NCBI RefSeq assembly: GCF_037392515.1
Contig: NC_090290.1
Span: 27,177,753-27,241,752 of the forward strand
Origin: Haliotis asinina
Taxonomy: Eukaryota; Mollusca; Gastropoda; Lepetellida; Haliotidae
Direction of reading: 5' to 3'
DNA length: 64,000 nucleotides
Shown here: piece by piece, positions 20,581 through 31,490 of the stretch
How the letters are laid out: every line of letters begins with the position of its first letter
How positions within the stretch are numbered: the first letter of the stretch is position 1
Program-made: the position numbers and the translations under genes
Notes under the pieces: generated by a model
What the model saw: only the letters and a program-made list of their open reading frames with translations
What the model was told of the DNA's origin: nothing
The model's database searches: none

Positions 20581-22700
20581 AAAGGTCACATGCAACCAAA
20601 AAATCAAACATAATTAAAACACATTTATCACTTATTCATGACATGTAATATACATTGTTGCTTTTAAAAAAACAAATGAACAAAATTATAAGCGTACAAT
20701 AGCGATTCAAAAGTGCAATATTTTGTACTTCAGCTCACTTCTCCCAAAACGAAGCCCTCGGGAGACTGAACCCAGTCATAGCGGGTGGATATGCACTCAA
20801 GTGTAACAACGGCTTCCGATTGGCTGTTTCATTTGCTGACATGCTGAGGGTTCATTGTGTGTACAGAAAGATGATCTGTTTGATGGGCATTTTAGAAGTA
20901 TAGCCAGTCACAAGAAAGTAAGATTCTCTATGGATAACATCTTCTTTTTGTGTACTTGATGCGTCGTTTCAGTATGGATTCATATACTGTTGTCAAACAA
21001 AATCATATACACTAAAAGAAGTCGTTATCCATGAAGAATGTATATACAGTCAGGCCACGTTAGTCCGGACCCCGACAATCCGATTCCCGCGATATCCGAA
21101 CAATAGCTAGCTGCAACCAATCTTGTTTACTATGTAAACTCATTACCTGTTGATTCAGTAATCCGGTGCTTCACTCTCTGTATCCGAACGTTAATCAGCG
21201 GTAACAGATTAGCTAATTACACATAGTTTTGCTTCATTAATCCAGCGGTACATCAGAAAGGTTCGGATAATCCCTTCACACCATGAGCCCCATTCAGTGG
21301 TAATTGTTAAGTGACACTTGCGAGTTGAAGATGTCTTTAGTTTGTGATTTTGATCAATTAGTAGGTCTCACTTTTGGTTAGTTGGAGTAATACCTGTCAT
21401 GCTTACTTCCTGTATAAAACACTGATCGTGTCAAAATGAGATCACCTGACGCTTGTTAGTCATAATGGCAAGTCCCGCCCCTAGGCGTAAAAGATGTGAA
21501 ATTACTGCCGCACACAAAAAAGGAGAAAACCCTAAAGCCAATTTTGATCTTATGTGTAAACATTTCGGACATCGGATATGTTTTGTGATTGGCTATGATC
21601 ATTTGACAGACAGATGCAATCACGTGGTTGACATGTGATCTTACTTCGTAACAATGCTGCCAGTCACAAGTATGCCAAAGTCAAACTAACCAACGTGAAA
21701 GGTGATTCCTTGCCCCCAAACACCACATCGCACATTCAGCCAACTTGTATACGTTCGTATGTTTTTGTATTGCCATGTCAAAGGGAAGTAACCCTACTGT
21801 AGTTGTGTTCATAAAAGTTTGTTTCAGTAGGCCGTACGTTTCACTATCCGAACATTTTTTATGAAAAACAGAAGTGTTTGGATTAACGCGGCCTGACTGT
21901 AGAGATGTTGGGTTTGGAAAATACATGTTCTCTGAATTTGCGCTCGATCCATTCAAATATCATGTCGGTAGGGATGGTAAACTAGTGCGCGGCTGGAATC
22001 TGTCCAAGTACAAAGCAGGAACTTGTACCAGTTTCTGTCAGATCCAGTCATCAGGAAAAAATGAATGTAGTTTGTTTGCAACCCACAGATATAAAACATG
22101 TCATGTGTATCACACGTGCCTAATTACATTATGTGGCAGACACGGGACTCGGGTGCACGAGTCATAAATCAACCTATTTTCTTTTCGTCGTATAGTCTGA
22201 TAGGTGCTAAGTTCAAATTGCAAGTGGTCAATGATTGAAGCTGTGTAGTGCATGTTGTCATTAAGTAGACAGGCAGACAGACATATAGGTGTGAATAAAC
22301 CAGACACTGAGCTTTCTCTGTGACAGAGACTGCTTACCACAATCAACAAGTTTTTTTTACGTAACGAGTAGATTATTTACTTGTTTGTGTGCACAACCAA
22401 GATTAGACTACTGCTCACGACTTATGACGCTGGGCATGCATACTGTTTCAAGCTCCACGAACCTATTCACTGCGCATGCATTATGGACGCAGCGGAGCAC
22501 AGCTGTTGAAACCGGTTTTCCCCCCAGCGCTGGGGGGAATTTTGTGAAACGTTTGAACTCCAATTTCGCGGGCTTTTCTTTCATCACATTTTTTTCAACT
22601 TTATAGGTTGAATTGGCATTTTTTATGATTAGTTTCGGTAAGTGCATACCGAAAGGTACCAGAATCTGCAAAGTTGTGTTTTACGTTGCATGTGACCTTT
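20581..22700. mobile_element. 2.1-kb inverted-repeat element enclosing a Tigger derivative
   Basis: AAAGGTCACATGCAAC at 20581-20596 is matched perfectly by GTTGCATGTGACCTTT at 22685-22700. Flanks (CCCTA left, AAGAA right) give no clear duplication. The enclosed sequence has no transposase of its own, so this looks like a MITE-type element. Subtracting the internal Tigger copy (21047-21899) leaves about 1.27 kb. Near the right end is a near-palindrome CCCCCCAGCGCTGGGGGG at 22520-22537. Superfamily unknown. Confidence 0.6.
21047..21899 (+). mobile_element. pogo/Tigger deletion derivative
   Basis: The left end CAGTCAGGCCACGTTAGTCC and the right end GATTAACGCGGCCTGACTG are inverted repeats, flanked by TA on both sides (21045-21046 and 21900-21901), the Tc1/mariner-pogo target duplication. 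Inside, 21465 onward encodes MASPAPRRKRCEITAAHKKG and NPKANFDLMCKHFG, clearly related to the N-terminal DNA-binding region of the Tigger at 57822. Near 21711 LPPNTTSHIQPT is the block after the second catalytic aspartate. Everything between is deleted, so this 853-bp copy cannot make transposase. Confidence 0.85.
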
Positions 22701-22798
22701 AAGAAATATAGTGTAAAACTGTCACAAAGCATTTTAAAACACGTTTCCAGTTTTGTCAAATAATAAGATCAACTAGAGAACAAGAAGGTATGGAACTA

Positions 22799-23430
22799 TA
22801 ACCCTCAATGGCGAATCAGATCAGATCGGCAATATGTCATATCTTTCACACACCTCAAATACACCCTAACATTTTGTTTTAGATTATGAAACTATCACTA
22901 TTACTTGCAAACACATTTCACCTGATAGTATATTGCCCTCATAATAATTAAAGGTGTACGTGAAAGATGTTTTTGAAGTAATTGCTAGAAACACTCAAAC
23001 AATGGCATGTAGTATTTCAATGGTGAATCAGAGCAGATTGCCGATATGTCACATTTTTCACACACCTCAGATACACCTAACATTCTCTCTTAGATTATGA
23101 AACTATCACTATTACTTGCAACCACATTTCACCTGATAGTATATTCCCCTCATATGAATTACAGGTGTATGTTTTTGAGGAAGTAACTAGGAATACTCAA
23201 ACAATGGCTTGCAGCATTTCAATGGCGGATCAGGACAGAATGGTGAAATGTCATATTTTCCACACACCACAGTTACACCCTAACAATTCTATAAGTCATA
23301 AAACTGTCACTATTAGTTCCAAATACCTTTCAACTAAAGGTATGTTTTCCTTCTAAAAATTAAACAAATGTGTGAAAGAAGTTTTTATCGGCACAATTTA
23401 GTCTATCTTCACGGTGAATCGAGAATAGAA
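22799..23430. repeat. Tandem array, about 200-bp unit, three copies plus a partial
   Basis: The word AATGG(C/T)G(A/G)ATCAG recurs at about 22809, 23019 and 23222, with a degenerate partial near 23411. The shared order is CATxTTTCACACACCTCA, ACACCCTAACA, ATGAAACTATCACTATTA, CACATTTCACCTGATAGTA and a GGTGTA linker. Divergence between copies is moderate. Confidence 0.8.
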
Positions 23431-24153
23431 GCCAGTGAGCTAGTTGTAACATACCGACTTGAAACTTTACTACAAATCTACTGTCCTAATACGACACAAA
23501 TACCAATTATTTGACTTAAACTGAATTGATAAAATAGTTAACCTATCTTGTACATGTAGGGTTTCAGTTGTTACAATACTCAGCGAACTTTATCAGCTGT
23601 TGAAAATAAACCGGGCTCAATCTTAAATACTACGCTGCCACCATATTGGCTACACTGGTTACGTAACGACCCAAGGCTTTCGTGACAGAAAGATGTTGTA
23701 GGGAACACAGAGAAGATAATGTGGATCTCGCTAAGGTATGAGTGAGACATGGGCATGTCTAGTGATGGCACAAGGGTGAGTTAGACTTCGAATCATTACT
23801 GAAAATATGGAGATCTAGAGGTGAAAGTGGCTGGAGTGCAAGTTCGAGTTTGATTTCTATTAACCCAAAATTCTACATTAAAACATTTCATTGTTTATTT
23901 AACTTATGACGTTTTTGGTCCCCCAATTTTGTGTGAACAAAGTGTTAAAAATGCAAAAAAAAAACAAATGGTACTCATGCATCTACCTACTATATTGGAT
24001 TAGGCCCCTTACAGTGTTCACGAATAGTGTCTGACCCTCTGACAAATCTGCCAGATTTGCCAATGGTCCTGTGAAGTTTCAGTGGGTCACACAGACATCT
24101 GATACTTACAGGACCCACTGTCCTGTTATTTTGAAACACCATTCGTAAACACT
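23431..24153. other. No recognisable gene
   Basis: AT-rich with a poly-A run near 23955. Short ORFs only. Confidence 0.3.
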
Positions 24154-24218
24154 GCCCTTACCCTTAACCCTAAACCCTAACCCTAACCCTAACCCTAAAC
24201 CTTAACCCTAACCCTTGA
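24154..24218 (-). repeat. Interstitial telomeric tract (CCCTAA)n
   Basis: Ten or so units of CCCTAA with variants CCCTTAA and CCCTAAA, that is TTAGGG on the minus strand. The surrounding sequence is not subtelomeric in any other visible way, so it is an internal telomere-like tract. Confidence 0.9.
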
Positions 24219-25059
24219 AATAATTGTAATAAATAGAATACATTTACCAAACCGGCACGAAAATGCTGATGTGTCTTGTGTAATGAATTCTTACCACTTT
24301 GAAAATAAATTCGAATAACCTTCATTTTAGTGTAATAGTACAAATTATTGAATGGCAAAGATATATATGTATATTAGTTTACATTTATAATTCATTTGAT
24401 CCAAATAGTTACATCTGAAACCGAAATGTAAAATATATTTAGATTATTTAAATAGACCAAAACTGTGAATAATAGAATATGGCAGAATGTGACCAGTGTA
24501 AGGCATTCTTACTAAATTTAAAAAATACAAAATATAAATATACGCAAAATATAACACCTCAGCACCTCTTTATACAAAGAAATATGAGCATATTAGTCAA
24601 AAAAGAAAAAATATAAAACTGGTGCTTGTGAAAAATTGTGCATCTGCCGGTGAACCACTACTGGAAACTTGCATTGTTGGATTTCTGCAATGACATGGCT
24701 GGTAGAGATGAAACATCAGTGAGTGCAGCTTATACCCACTCATTGAGCTTGACGACCTTGTTGCTATGCCAGCATCATAGGGCATTGTTTCAAGAAAGTG
24801 CGTTTGAACAAAATAACCTGCAATTACGTAAAAGAGTATTATGACGTGTTTGTAAAGTTTGTGGTGCTGTGTTCTAAAGGTAGGCCGAACAATGGCCCAA
24901 TAACAATCCTGAGATCAACCTTTTAAACTATAAGTTTACATTTTGAGACAGACTTTCAAATGCAAGTGAGTTGGTGTGACAAAACTTTAAAGTTTCACAT
25001 GCAAAAATGAAACAAAACTATTACAGAAAGTCAAAAGAGAGAAATTTAATTTGTGGTGA
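24219..25059. other. No recognisable gene
   Basis: Very AT-rich to 24620, then unremarkable. A short + strand ORF at 24638-24844 (MHLPVNHYWKLALLDFCNDM) has no known motif. Confidence 0.3.
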
Positions 25060-26650
25060 GAAGATGTTAGTTTTACCTGCCATTCCTGGTCAGCCAATGA
25101 AAGCAAATATCAGGGTCCATATATTGTTGACAAAAAGGTTAGCGACACAGACTATGTGGTCCTGACCCCTGGCCATCGTAAAGAAAAGAAGTTGTGTCAC
25201 ATAAACATGATTGAAAAATTTATCATGACAGGTTAAAAACCAAACAGGTCAATTGTATTGCCACACTCTCCCCATTTACAGCTTTGTATTGAAGTCAATG
25301 GTGAACATGTTGACAACATTGATGATGGTGTTTGCAATGTGAAATTTGATGACCTAAGTGATAAATGTTTCTTCAAAGTTACGAAATTCTGATGTGTTAG
25401 TTCACCTTGATGAGAAACTAACACATTTATTCCTTGAGCAGAAAGTTCAAATGTCAGATTTGATTCATGAGTTCTCACTTGTTTCCTGATGTGCCTGGTT
25501 GAACTAATACTGTTAGCCATGATATAGATGTAGGTAATGCTGTGGCTGCGGTGAAACAACACCCATATCACATATGAATCCTGTGAAATGTGAAATTTTG
25601 CAAAAGGAAGTGAAATACATGTTGGACAATGACATTATTGAACCCAGTGACAGACTGTAGAGTGGACTATGTGTTCTTGTGCTGAAGAGTGGTGGAGGGG
25701 GTTGATGTTGCTGTGCTGACATCAAAGTTGTCCATGCATTCTCACAAACTGATTTATATCCAATTCCAACAGTGGACGATTGCATTGATCACATTGGTCA
25801 AGCTCGATATATAAGTATGTTTGACTTACGGAAGGGCTTCTGGCAGATTCCTTTCACAGACCTTGCAAAGAAAATATTGGCATTCGCTACACCAGATGGA
25901 CTGTATCAATACAAAGGATGTCGTTTGGACTGAAGAATGCTCCATCGATGTTCCAGAGATTTGTCAACACTGTTACATCTGGTCTTGATAGTGTCAAAGC
26001 TTACATTGATGATGTCATCAGTTATGACATAGAGTGGGAACACCATCTGATGGGTACTCGTGCTTTCTTCGAAAGACAGCCTGAAGCAAAATTGACAGTG
26101 AATCCAGTCAAGTGTGAATTTGGAAAGGCACAAGTTGAATTTTTAGGGCATGGTGTAAGGCATGGCCAGGTACAGCCAGGTACATTTTCCAGTACCTCAG
26201 TCTAAGAGAGAACTGATGAGATTCTTGGATATGGCTGGCTGTTAAAAACAATTTTGTCAAAATTTCTAAGATGTTGTATCACCACTTACCAACCTTTTGG
26301 GGAAAGAGGTATAATTTCAGTGGGATAGCAGTTGTCAGACTGCATTTGGAAAAGTCAGAGCCATACTTATGAATTCACCAGTATTGCAGTAACCAAATTT
26401 TGAGAAAGCATTTAAATTGCAAATCGATGCAAGTAATGTAGGTGCAGGTTGTGTCCTGATTCAAGACGATTCAGGAATTCAAAACCCAGTTTGTTATTTT
26501 TCCAAGAGGTTTTAGAAGCATCATAAAGTTCTTCTAACAGTGAGAAAGAGACATTTCGTCATTTCCTAGCTTTACAGCATTTAGAAGTGTACCTAGGTAC
26601 CACAACTTTGCCAGTTGAAGTGTCTACTGATCACAGTCCCAGAGACATAT
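25060..26650 (+). pseudogene. Gypsy-type retrotransposon pol fragment (protease tail, RT, RNase H)
   Basis: Reverse transcriptase blocks appear in order: MNPVKCEILQKEVKYMLDND with IIEPSD (before motif 1); YPIPTVDDCIDHIGQARYIS; FDLRKGFWQIPFTDLAKK (motif with the first catalytic Asp); LYQYKGMSFGLKNAPSMFQR; and VKAYIDDVISYD, where YIDD is the catalytic box. Then come LTVNPVKCEFGKAQVEFLGH. RNase H is recognised from KLQIDASNVGAGCVLIQDD, NPVCYFSKRF and LPVEVSTDHSP at about 26400-26640. Frameshifts and stops separate several blocks. Integrase is absent. The order and wording are Ty3/Gypsy-like. This copy is dead and ends shortly after RNase H. Confidence 0.8.
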
Positions 26651-26665
26651 GAGGTTTAGTTTGAT

Positions 26666-27040
26666 TGTAACAGAAAGTTTCTGTGAGTTTCTGAGAGTCT
26701 TACGAGAGTGTGTTTTCTGTAGTTTGTATTATCATTGATTAAATGTTAGTTATTGGGTCACAGTGTTTAGAGTTTTGAGTGATAGTTATTTTTGGTGACA
26801 ATTCGTATCACGGTAGTAGTATTTTAGCAGCATGTCTTTTAAGGTAGCGCTTTAGAGTTGCCTCCCTCCAAGGCACTCTGCTGTATATGAGTATGTGTTT
26901 TAACTGTTGCTAAACACGAGGCCGAACAAGAATGTTTTAAGTTAATCCTCTCAATGCTACTGTCGAACTCATACGACAGGAGTGCCGGATAATGACATCT
27001 GCAAATAAAACTTGCAATAATTATTCAGCGGGTCAGATGT
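26666..27040 (+). mobile_element. LTR-like sequence adjoining the Gypsy relic
   Basis: Begins TGTAACAGAAAG just after the RNase H relic and includes AATAAA at about 27004, followed by an AT-rich tail. The position and polyadenylation signal suggest a 3' LTR joined to pol by an internal deletion that removed integrase. The right boundary and a matching 5' LTR are not identified. Confidence 0.35.
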
Positions 27041-28439
27041 ACGTGTCATATGAATTATGAATGGAATGCACTAATTCTCAGCTTTATAAATATATAATCT
27101 TTAGCATGTATATGTACCTTAAAACAGAATGCCTGCGAATTAGAAATGTGATTGCCAAATTTCTCGGCATGTAGTCGAAAATAATGACCATCGTTGACTT
27201 TCAAGCACACCACGTCGAGTGGTACCCAGTGTAGTATTTTCTTCATAGTGAAATATTTTTTGATAGTTTAATCAATATTTTTGGTCTTTGACGAAGAGAA
27301 AGCTCCCAAATTTCCCATTTTCTAAAAATTGGTAACTTATGGCTTAAATAATTATAAACAAAACCAATCTCAATGTTACATCATCGATTGGACAAACAGG
27401 AACGATCATGGCAATGGCGGTAAACAAAGAAGTCCACATGCATCGTGATGCCGAAGAAAATGTGCCATCCTTTTGATATATCCAACTATTTTATCTCGAA
27501 TTAATTACATGGTGTGAATAGGTGAATATAATTGTCACTGCACAGAAATTACCATATTTAGCGAGTTATTTTGATTTTGTTTGGTAAACCTTCCAACATT
27601 CACAATATTGACAGCTGTAGGTGACCCGAAAGGGTGTGGTCAACCTTGCCGTTTTTTCTCAGTGACAAGACACTAAGGATGTTTGAAAATATGTGTTCAT
27701 AAGCAGAATCTGAACTCATATACATTGAAAGAAAACGACTCAATATGTATATAATGCAGATCATGAAACAGTATCACAATATTTGTAATTGTACCCATCC
27801 TTGATGAAACCGGAAGCGCGTACACAGCATGGCACTCGTGGAGGTAAAATATAAATGAGTTGGAAAACGACCATTGATACATTTTCTAAATTGATTCAAA
27901 TTCCCGTAAGATCCATACTATGCACCAGAATTACCTTTCAGTCTTCCTCAATTAGTTACTGTTGGTTGTGTTCAATAGCAGTTGTCATTTTTTGCTTGTG
28001 TTGTAGTATTTTCCCTCAAGCTAGCCGTCGATGTGTTGATCTTAAGTTTAGTAAATCCAAAGTTGATGATTTTCACAGTCTTTTTTTTTCAAAGAATGCT
28101 CTGACACGGGGAGACTTATAAATTGTCAGTGTGTCATAATAATAACATTATATTGTTCTGTGTATATTGTCACAAGAAGTACAGTTTTGATGATTGAAGA
28201 TGTCATGAATGAAATCATTTTTCCTTTCGCAGAAACGAACGAAACCAGAGCTAGTGTGAGAATGTAACGTAAATGGATTTCATCAAAATTAATGAGTGCT
28301 TAGAAAACCACTGTCATCGTCTTTGTGAATCAGTATTTATTTTCGACATTAAAACAGTTAAACATCAGATCTTTTGTTTACGAATTTGGAGCAATATTGA
28401 AATTATTCTGTTACTCCAAACAGCAGAGCTTTCAGAGAA
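27041..28439. other. No recognisable gene
   Basis: AT-rich with several short ORFs on both strands and no family motif. The left end of element B is not marked by a visible inverted repeat here. Confidence 0.3.
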
Positions 28440-29054
28440 TACCCAAAGGAATTGCGTACATGACACAACAGTTAGCCCCTGGCACCCGAACGGTTGGGTG
28501 TTAACCCAGACTGGATGTCTGAATACCAACATAACCTGATGAATGGGCTGCTAGTAAATGGAGAGAAATTGGTACTGAATTTGATGAATAAAAGAAAGTA
28601 TATCATTCACTACCGTAATTTACAGCTGTATCTATCGCTGGGTATGAAGCTTACTAAAGTGCATAGAATACTGAAGTTCGATCAAAGCCCATGGATGGAA
28701 CCCTATATCAGGATGAACACGGACTTGAGAAAGCTGGCCACTAGCGACTTTGAGAAAAACCTGTACAAACTCATGAACAATTTGGTTCATTATTCTGTAA
28801 AACGATGCAGAATTTACGAAAACGTGTCAGTGTGATGCTAGTCAGGTTGAGTGAGGGAAAAAAGACCAGGAAACTGATAGCCAGCCCAGCATACAATAGA
28901 AGTATTATATTCGATAAATGACCTGGCAGCCATCCATGTGAAAAAGAGCCACATTAAACTTAATTGTCCGGTCTATGTCGGCATGAATATTCTAGACCTG
29001 TCTAAACATCTGATGTATGACTTCTACTACAACAAGCTTAAGAAACAGTATCCG

Positions 29055-29098
29055 GGTGTGGGGACTTGCAGTCAGCTATCCACAGGATCCCCCACATG
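29055..29098 (+). repeat. GC-rich cassette 1, inside polymerase
   Basis: GTGTGGGGACTTGCAGTC then CCACAGGATCCCCCACATG. It adds about 14 in-frame residues immediately before the motif C strand. Confidence 0.6.
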
Positions 29099-29573
29099 TG
29101 AGGTGCTGTACACGGCTACGGATTCAATGTTGATGGAGATTCAAACTGAGGATGTGTATGAGGATATGAAAACCAATATACACCTGCACGACACCAGTGA
29201 CTACCCGAGAGACCACCCTATGCACAGTCAAATCAATAAAAAAGTCATAGGCAGGATGAAAGACGAATGTGCTGGGACACCAACTACTAAATACGTGGGG
29301 TTGAGGCCTAAGATGTATTCTATCAAGAAAGCAGACGACGCAGAAATAAGAAAGGCTAAGGGTGTGAAAAAGAATGTGGTGAAAAGACATATCAAGCATA
29401 CCCTATACAAACAGGCCCTATTTGAGAAAAAAACATTCAAACAGCAGATGAACATACTTCGTAGTGACGGGCGTAAGATATACGGGTTGACTTTGAATAA
29501 GACATCTCTATCACCACTGGACACAAAACGATGTATAGCCGCGGATGGTGTCAATACCTATGCTTACGGCCAC

Positions 29574-29608
29574 TGTGGGGTTCCCCTTAGCCGACCACAG
29601 GTCCATAA
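29574..29608 (+). repeat. GC-rich cassette 2, polymerase C-terminus
   Basis: GTGGGGTTCCCCTTAG then CCGACCACAGGTCC. Encodes the last residues VPLSRPQVHKDI of the polymerase frame. The core CCGACCACAGGTCC is shared exactly with the cassette at 40895. Confidence 0.6.
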
Positions 29609-29632
29609 GGATATTTAAGTAAGTAACATATA

Positions 29633-30450
29633 ATGGAGAGAGTATACTACAGCCCGCGGGGATATTGAAAAGGGGCAGACGCTATCAAAAAATTAACTAA
29701 AGCCACACATGTTTTAGAGGAAAAGGCTAAAGTTTGGTTAAAAAAAACCAAGCTGTATGGCAAGTATACTTACCAACACCGAGATATATACCCAGGTGAA
29801 AATTCGGTATTCATATCCCTAATCAAGTTCACCAAGCTGAACTGTTGTTTCTTCCACATGATAGGGTCAGAGGTAAAACCTATAAGTATGCACTGACCAT
29901 TGTAGATGTAACCAGTCGCTACAAGGAAGCTGAACCAATAATCACCAAGGATGCGGTGCAAGTTGCACATGGGTTTGAGCGCATATACAAATGCAGTCCG
30001 CTGACCTGGCCTTCTTAGTTGCAAGTTGACCTGGGTAGAAAATGGGTGCCTTGACACAACCGTTTGCCAAACACAATGTCGAGATACAGCGTGGTGCAGC
30101 TGGTAAACATTGAAGTCAAGCTATAGTCGAGAGATTCAATGTCTCATTAGGTGAATGTTTGTTTGCACACCAATACTCACGTGGTTTAGTGGGGGGTCCT
30201 GTGGACAGCCGACTCCAAATCTCCCCACCTAATACTGAATGGGTAGTGCGACTTCCTCGGGTGGTTGACTCAATGAATCCTGAAGTAACTATATATATCA
30301 ACCAGGTGAATACGGCGGAGACACCCGTAAACGTGCTACAGATCCTATCTGGTCTATGAAAACGTATAGTATCGATCGAGGGGATGTTAAAGCTGGGGAG
30401 CCTAACCTGTATTTCCTGGTAAATGGGTCGCGTAGAGGGTTCGTACGTTA
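29633..30450 (+). pseudogene. Polinton-type retroviral-like integrase (element B)
   Basis: Integrases of this DDE family insert the element's linear DNA. The start MERVYYSPRGY is followed by a TGA where Trp would fit, then KGADAIKKLTKATHVLEE and KVWLKKTKLYGKYTYQHRDI (N-terminal helical/zinc-type region). After a frameshift at about 29880 the catalytic core appears: KYALTIVDVTSRYKEAEP (first Asp in VDV), QVDLGRKW near 30022 (second Asp) and QAIVERFNVSLGECLFAHQY near 30125 (Glu in VER). TEWVVRLPRVVDSMNPEVT ends the core. A GC-rich cassette lies in frame between HQY and TEWV. All three acidic residues survive on separate fragments, but at least three frame changes and several stops make the copy non-functional. 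It lies just downstream of polymerase on the same strand. Confidence 0.75.
30187..30229 (+). repeat. GC-rich cassette 3, inside integrase
   Basis: GTGGGGGGTCCTGTGGACAG then CCGACTCCAAATCTCCCCACC. It is open in the integrase frame and replaces the expected spacer between the HQY and TEWV segments. Confidence 0.6.
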
Positions 30451-30454
30451 GGAA

Positions 30455-30661
30455 TTACAAATTATACCTTGATCTTAAAAGGCGTTTAACTTCTTTAATG
30501 TAGTCTTTTTTCTTCTCATAAATAAGCTGAAACCGCTTTCTATGTGCGCCATGCTCTTTGCATAAATGATAATGACATTTAACCCCTCTACCACACACTG
30601 AACATGTGTAGTTGACACTATCTTTACGGTGATAAGAACAATAACCCTGGCTGTGGCTCAT
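30455..30661 (-). CDS. Small Cys/His-rich (zinc-finger-like) protein of element B
   Basis: An intact 68-codon frame, MSHSQGYCSYHRKDSVNYTC then SVCGRGVKCHYHLCKEHGAH, ending with a basic helix KKKDYIKEVKRLLRSRYNL. Cysteines and histidines are spaced C-x2-H, C-x2-C, C-x-H-x-H-x-C-x3-H, enough for one or two zinc sites. There is no signal peptide or membrane segment. It converges on the integrase with only a few bases between the stops, matching compact viral packing. I know of no named family; a nucleic-acid-binding role is only inferred. It is the best-preserved small gene of the element. Confidence 0.55.
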   Translation of the reverse strand: MSHSQGYCSYHRKDSVNYTCSVCGRGVKCHYHLCKEHGAHRKRFQLIYEKKKDYIKEVKRLLRSRYNL

Positions 30662-30728
30662 TTTACGTTTTCCCCGTAAGTACCCAGTTGCAAACGTGTC
30701 TCATTTTGTGATATACGAATATGTATGA

Positions 30729-31120
30729 TTAGTCTAATTGTTTTACGATTAACACTAAACCAAGCATCACAAAGATCAATTCGCGATCTTTCTGACCCTC
30801 TGAAGGAGTGTAATACTGTGTCATGGTTGGTTCATTTAATGGTTCCAGTTGCTTACCAGTTAATAAGTAGTATTCTTTCCTAGCTTTGTTGACATCTGTG
30901 AAAGCTCTGACTGTATGGTTTTCGCCGCAGTTGATTATTGATAAAATCTAGTCTATTCAAACACCTCTTAGCGTATTCAGCCTGTGCGGCTTGTAGTTTC
31001 TCTGTGGCTATATTATGTTGCTTTCTCTCTGCCTCTATCTGAGCCTTGTTTCAACTCTCTATTGTGAAAACCAGAAATTACTCCCGGAAAATGCTAGTGT
31101 ATTCACGAGAGCCCCACCAT
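30729..31120 (-). pseudogene. Coiled-coil plus C-terminal membrane-anchor protein, broken (element B)
   Basis: Reading leftward, GSNDGGALVNTLAFSGSNFW (31110-31050) is followed, after frame changes, by a charged helical stretch with TEKLQAAQAEYAKRCLNRLD and INNQLR. Then come AFTDVNKARKEYYLLTGKQL and EPLNEPTMTQYYTPSEGQKD. The C-terminus RELIFVMLGLVLIVKQLD is a single hydrophobic anchor ending at the stop at 30729-30731. The layout (small head, coiled coil, tail anchor) fits a virion membrane or accessory protein, but I do not recognise a family. At least three frameshifts are present. Confidence 0.45.
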
Positions 31121-31148
31121 CATTGCTACCGTAGCCATGTTATATATA

Positions 31149-31363
31149 TTACTTTTCAGGTATAATACCTAGCTTTACCAACACATCCTTGGTGGCCATT
31201 GCCATACCAATGTTCATAGTAAGCATAAACAAATCTTGCATGTCAAAGTCGAGTTTTATGCTCGGTTGTTTTAAAATCATATTAGTCAAGCGGGTGTACC
31301 CTACTGCTAACCCGGAAACCAATAATGTGTGGTAGGTGTCGTTAACATTTTCCCCTCAGACAT
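31149..31363 (-). pseudogene. Small hydrophobic/helical protein, one frameshift near start (element B)
   Basis: The frame reads VNDTYHTLLVSGLAVGYTRL, TNMILKQPSIKLDFDMQDLF and MLTMNIGMAMATKDVLVKLG, ending IIPEK at 31149. An ATG about 10 codons upstream (MSEGK) is one base out of frame, so a single indel seems to separate the start. There are two amphipathic or hydrophobic helices. Function unknown; same strand as its neighbours. Confidence 0.45.
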
Positions 31364-31406
31364 AATATATATCATAATATATAATTTTAATTATGACATA
31401 ATATGA

Positions 31407-31490
31407 GGGTCGACCTACTGTCGTCTAGGGGTGACTTGCAGTTGACTGTCTGGAGGGACTTGCAGTTCCGCAGGACGTCCCCACAGGACA
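31407..31490 (+). repeat. GC-rich cassette 4, intergenic
   Basis: GGGTCGACCTACTGTCG, GGGGTGACTTGCAGTTGACT, GGAGGGACTTGCAGTTCCGC and GGACGTCCCCACAGGACA. Two GACTTGCAGT words sit about 32 bp apart. It lies in an AT-rich spacer after the small hydrophobic gene. Confidence 0.65.

Larger units (their letters stand above)
28440..29618 (+). pseudogene. Polinton-type DNA polymerase B, C-terminal half (element B)
   Basis: SYPLAPERLG and NPDWMSEYQHNLM start the preserved part. Then come KRKYIIHYRNLQLYLSLGMK, RILKFDQSPWMEPYIRMNTD (finger/template-binding segment) and LATSDFEKNLYKLMNN (motif B region). A frameshift near 28835 breaks the frame, and 28938-29618 continues with VYVGMNILDLSKHLMYDFYY, YTATDSMLMEIQTEDVY, CAGTPTTKYVGLRPKMYSIK (thumb) and KIYGLTLNKTSLSPLDTKRC. 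The motif C box, normally YxDTDS, reads YTATDS, so one of the two metal-binding aspartates is missing. GC-rich cassettes sit in frame at about residue 40 of the second ORF and at its C-terminus. The exonuclease half is missing. Integrase follows 15 bp downstream. Confidence 0.85.

Noticed and set aside
29124..29554. Minus-strand ORFs of 91 and 108 residues opposite the polymerase
   Set aside because: They mirror the conserved polymerase frame on the other strand; composition and motifs support the + strand gene.
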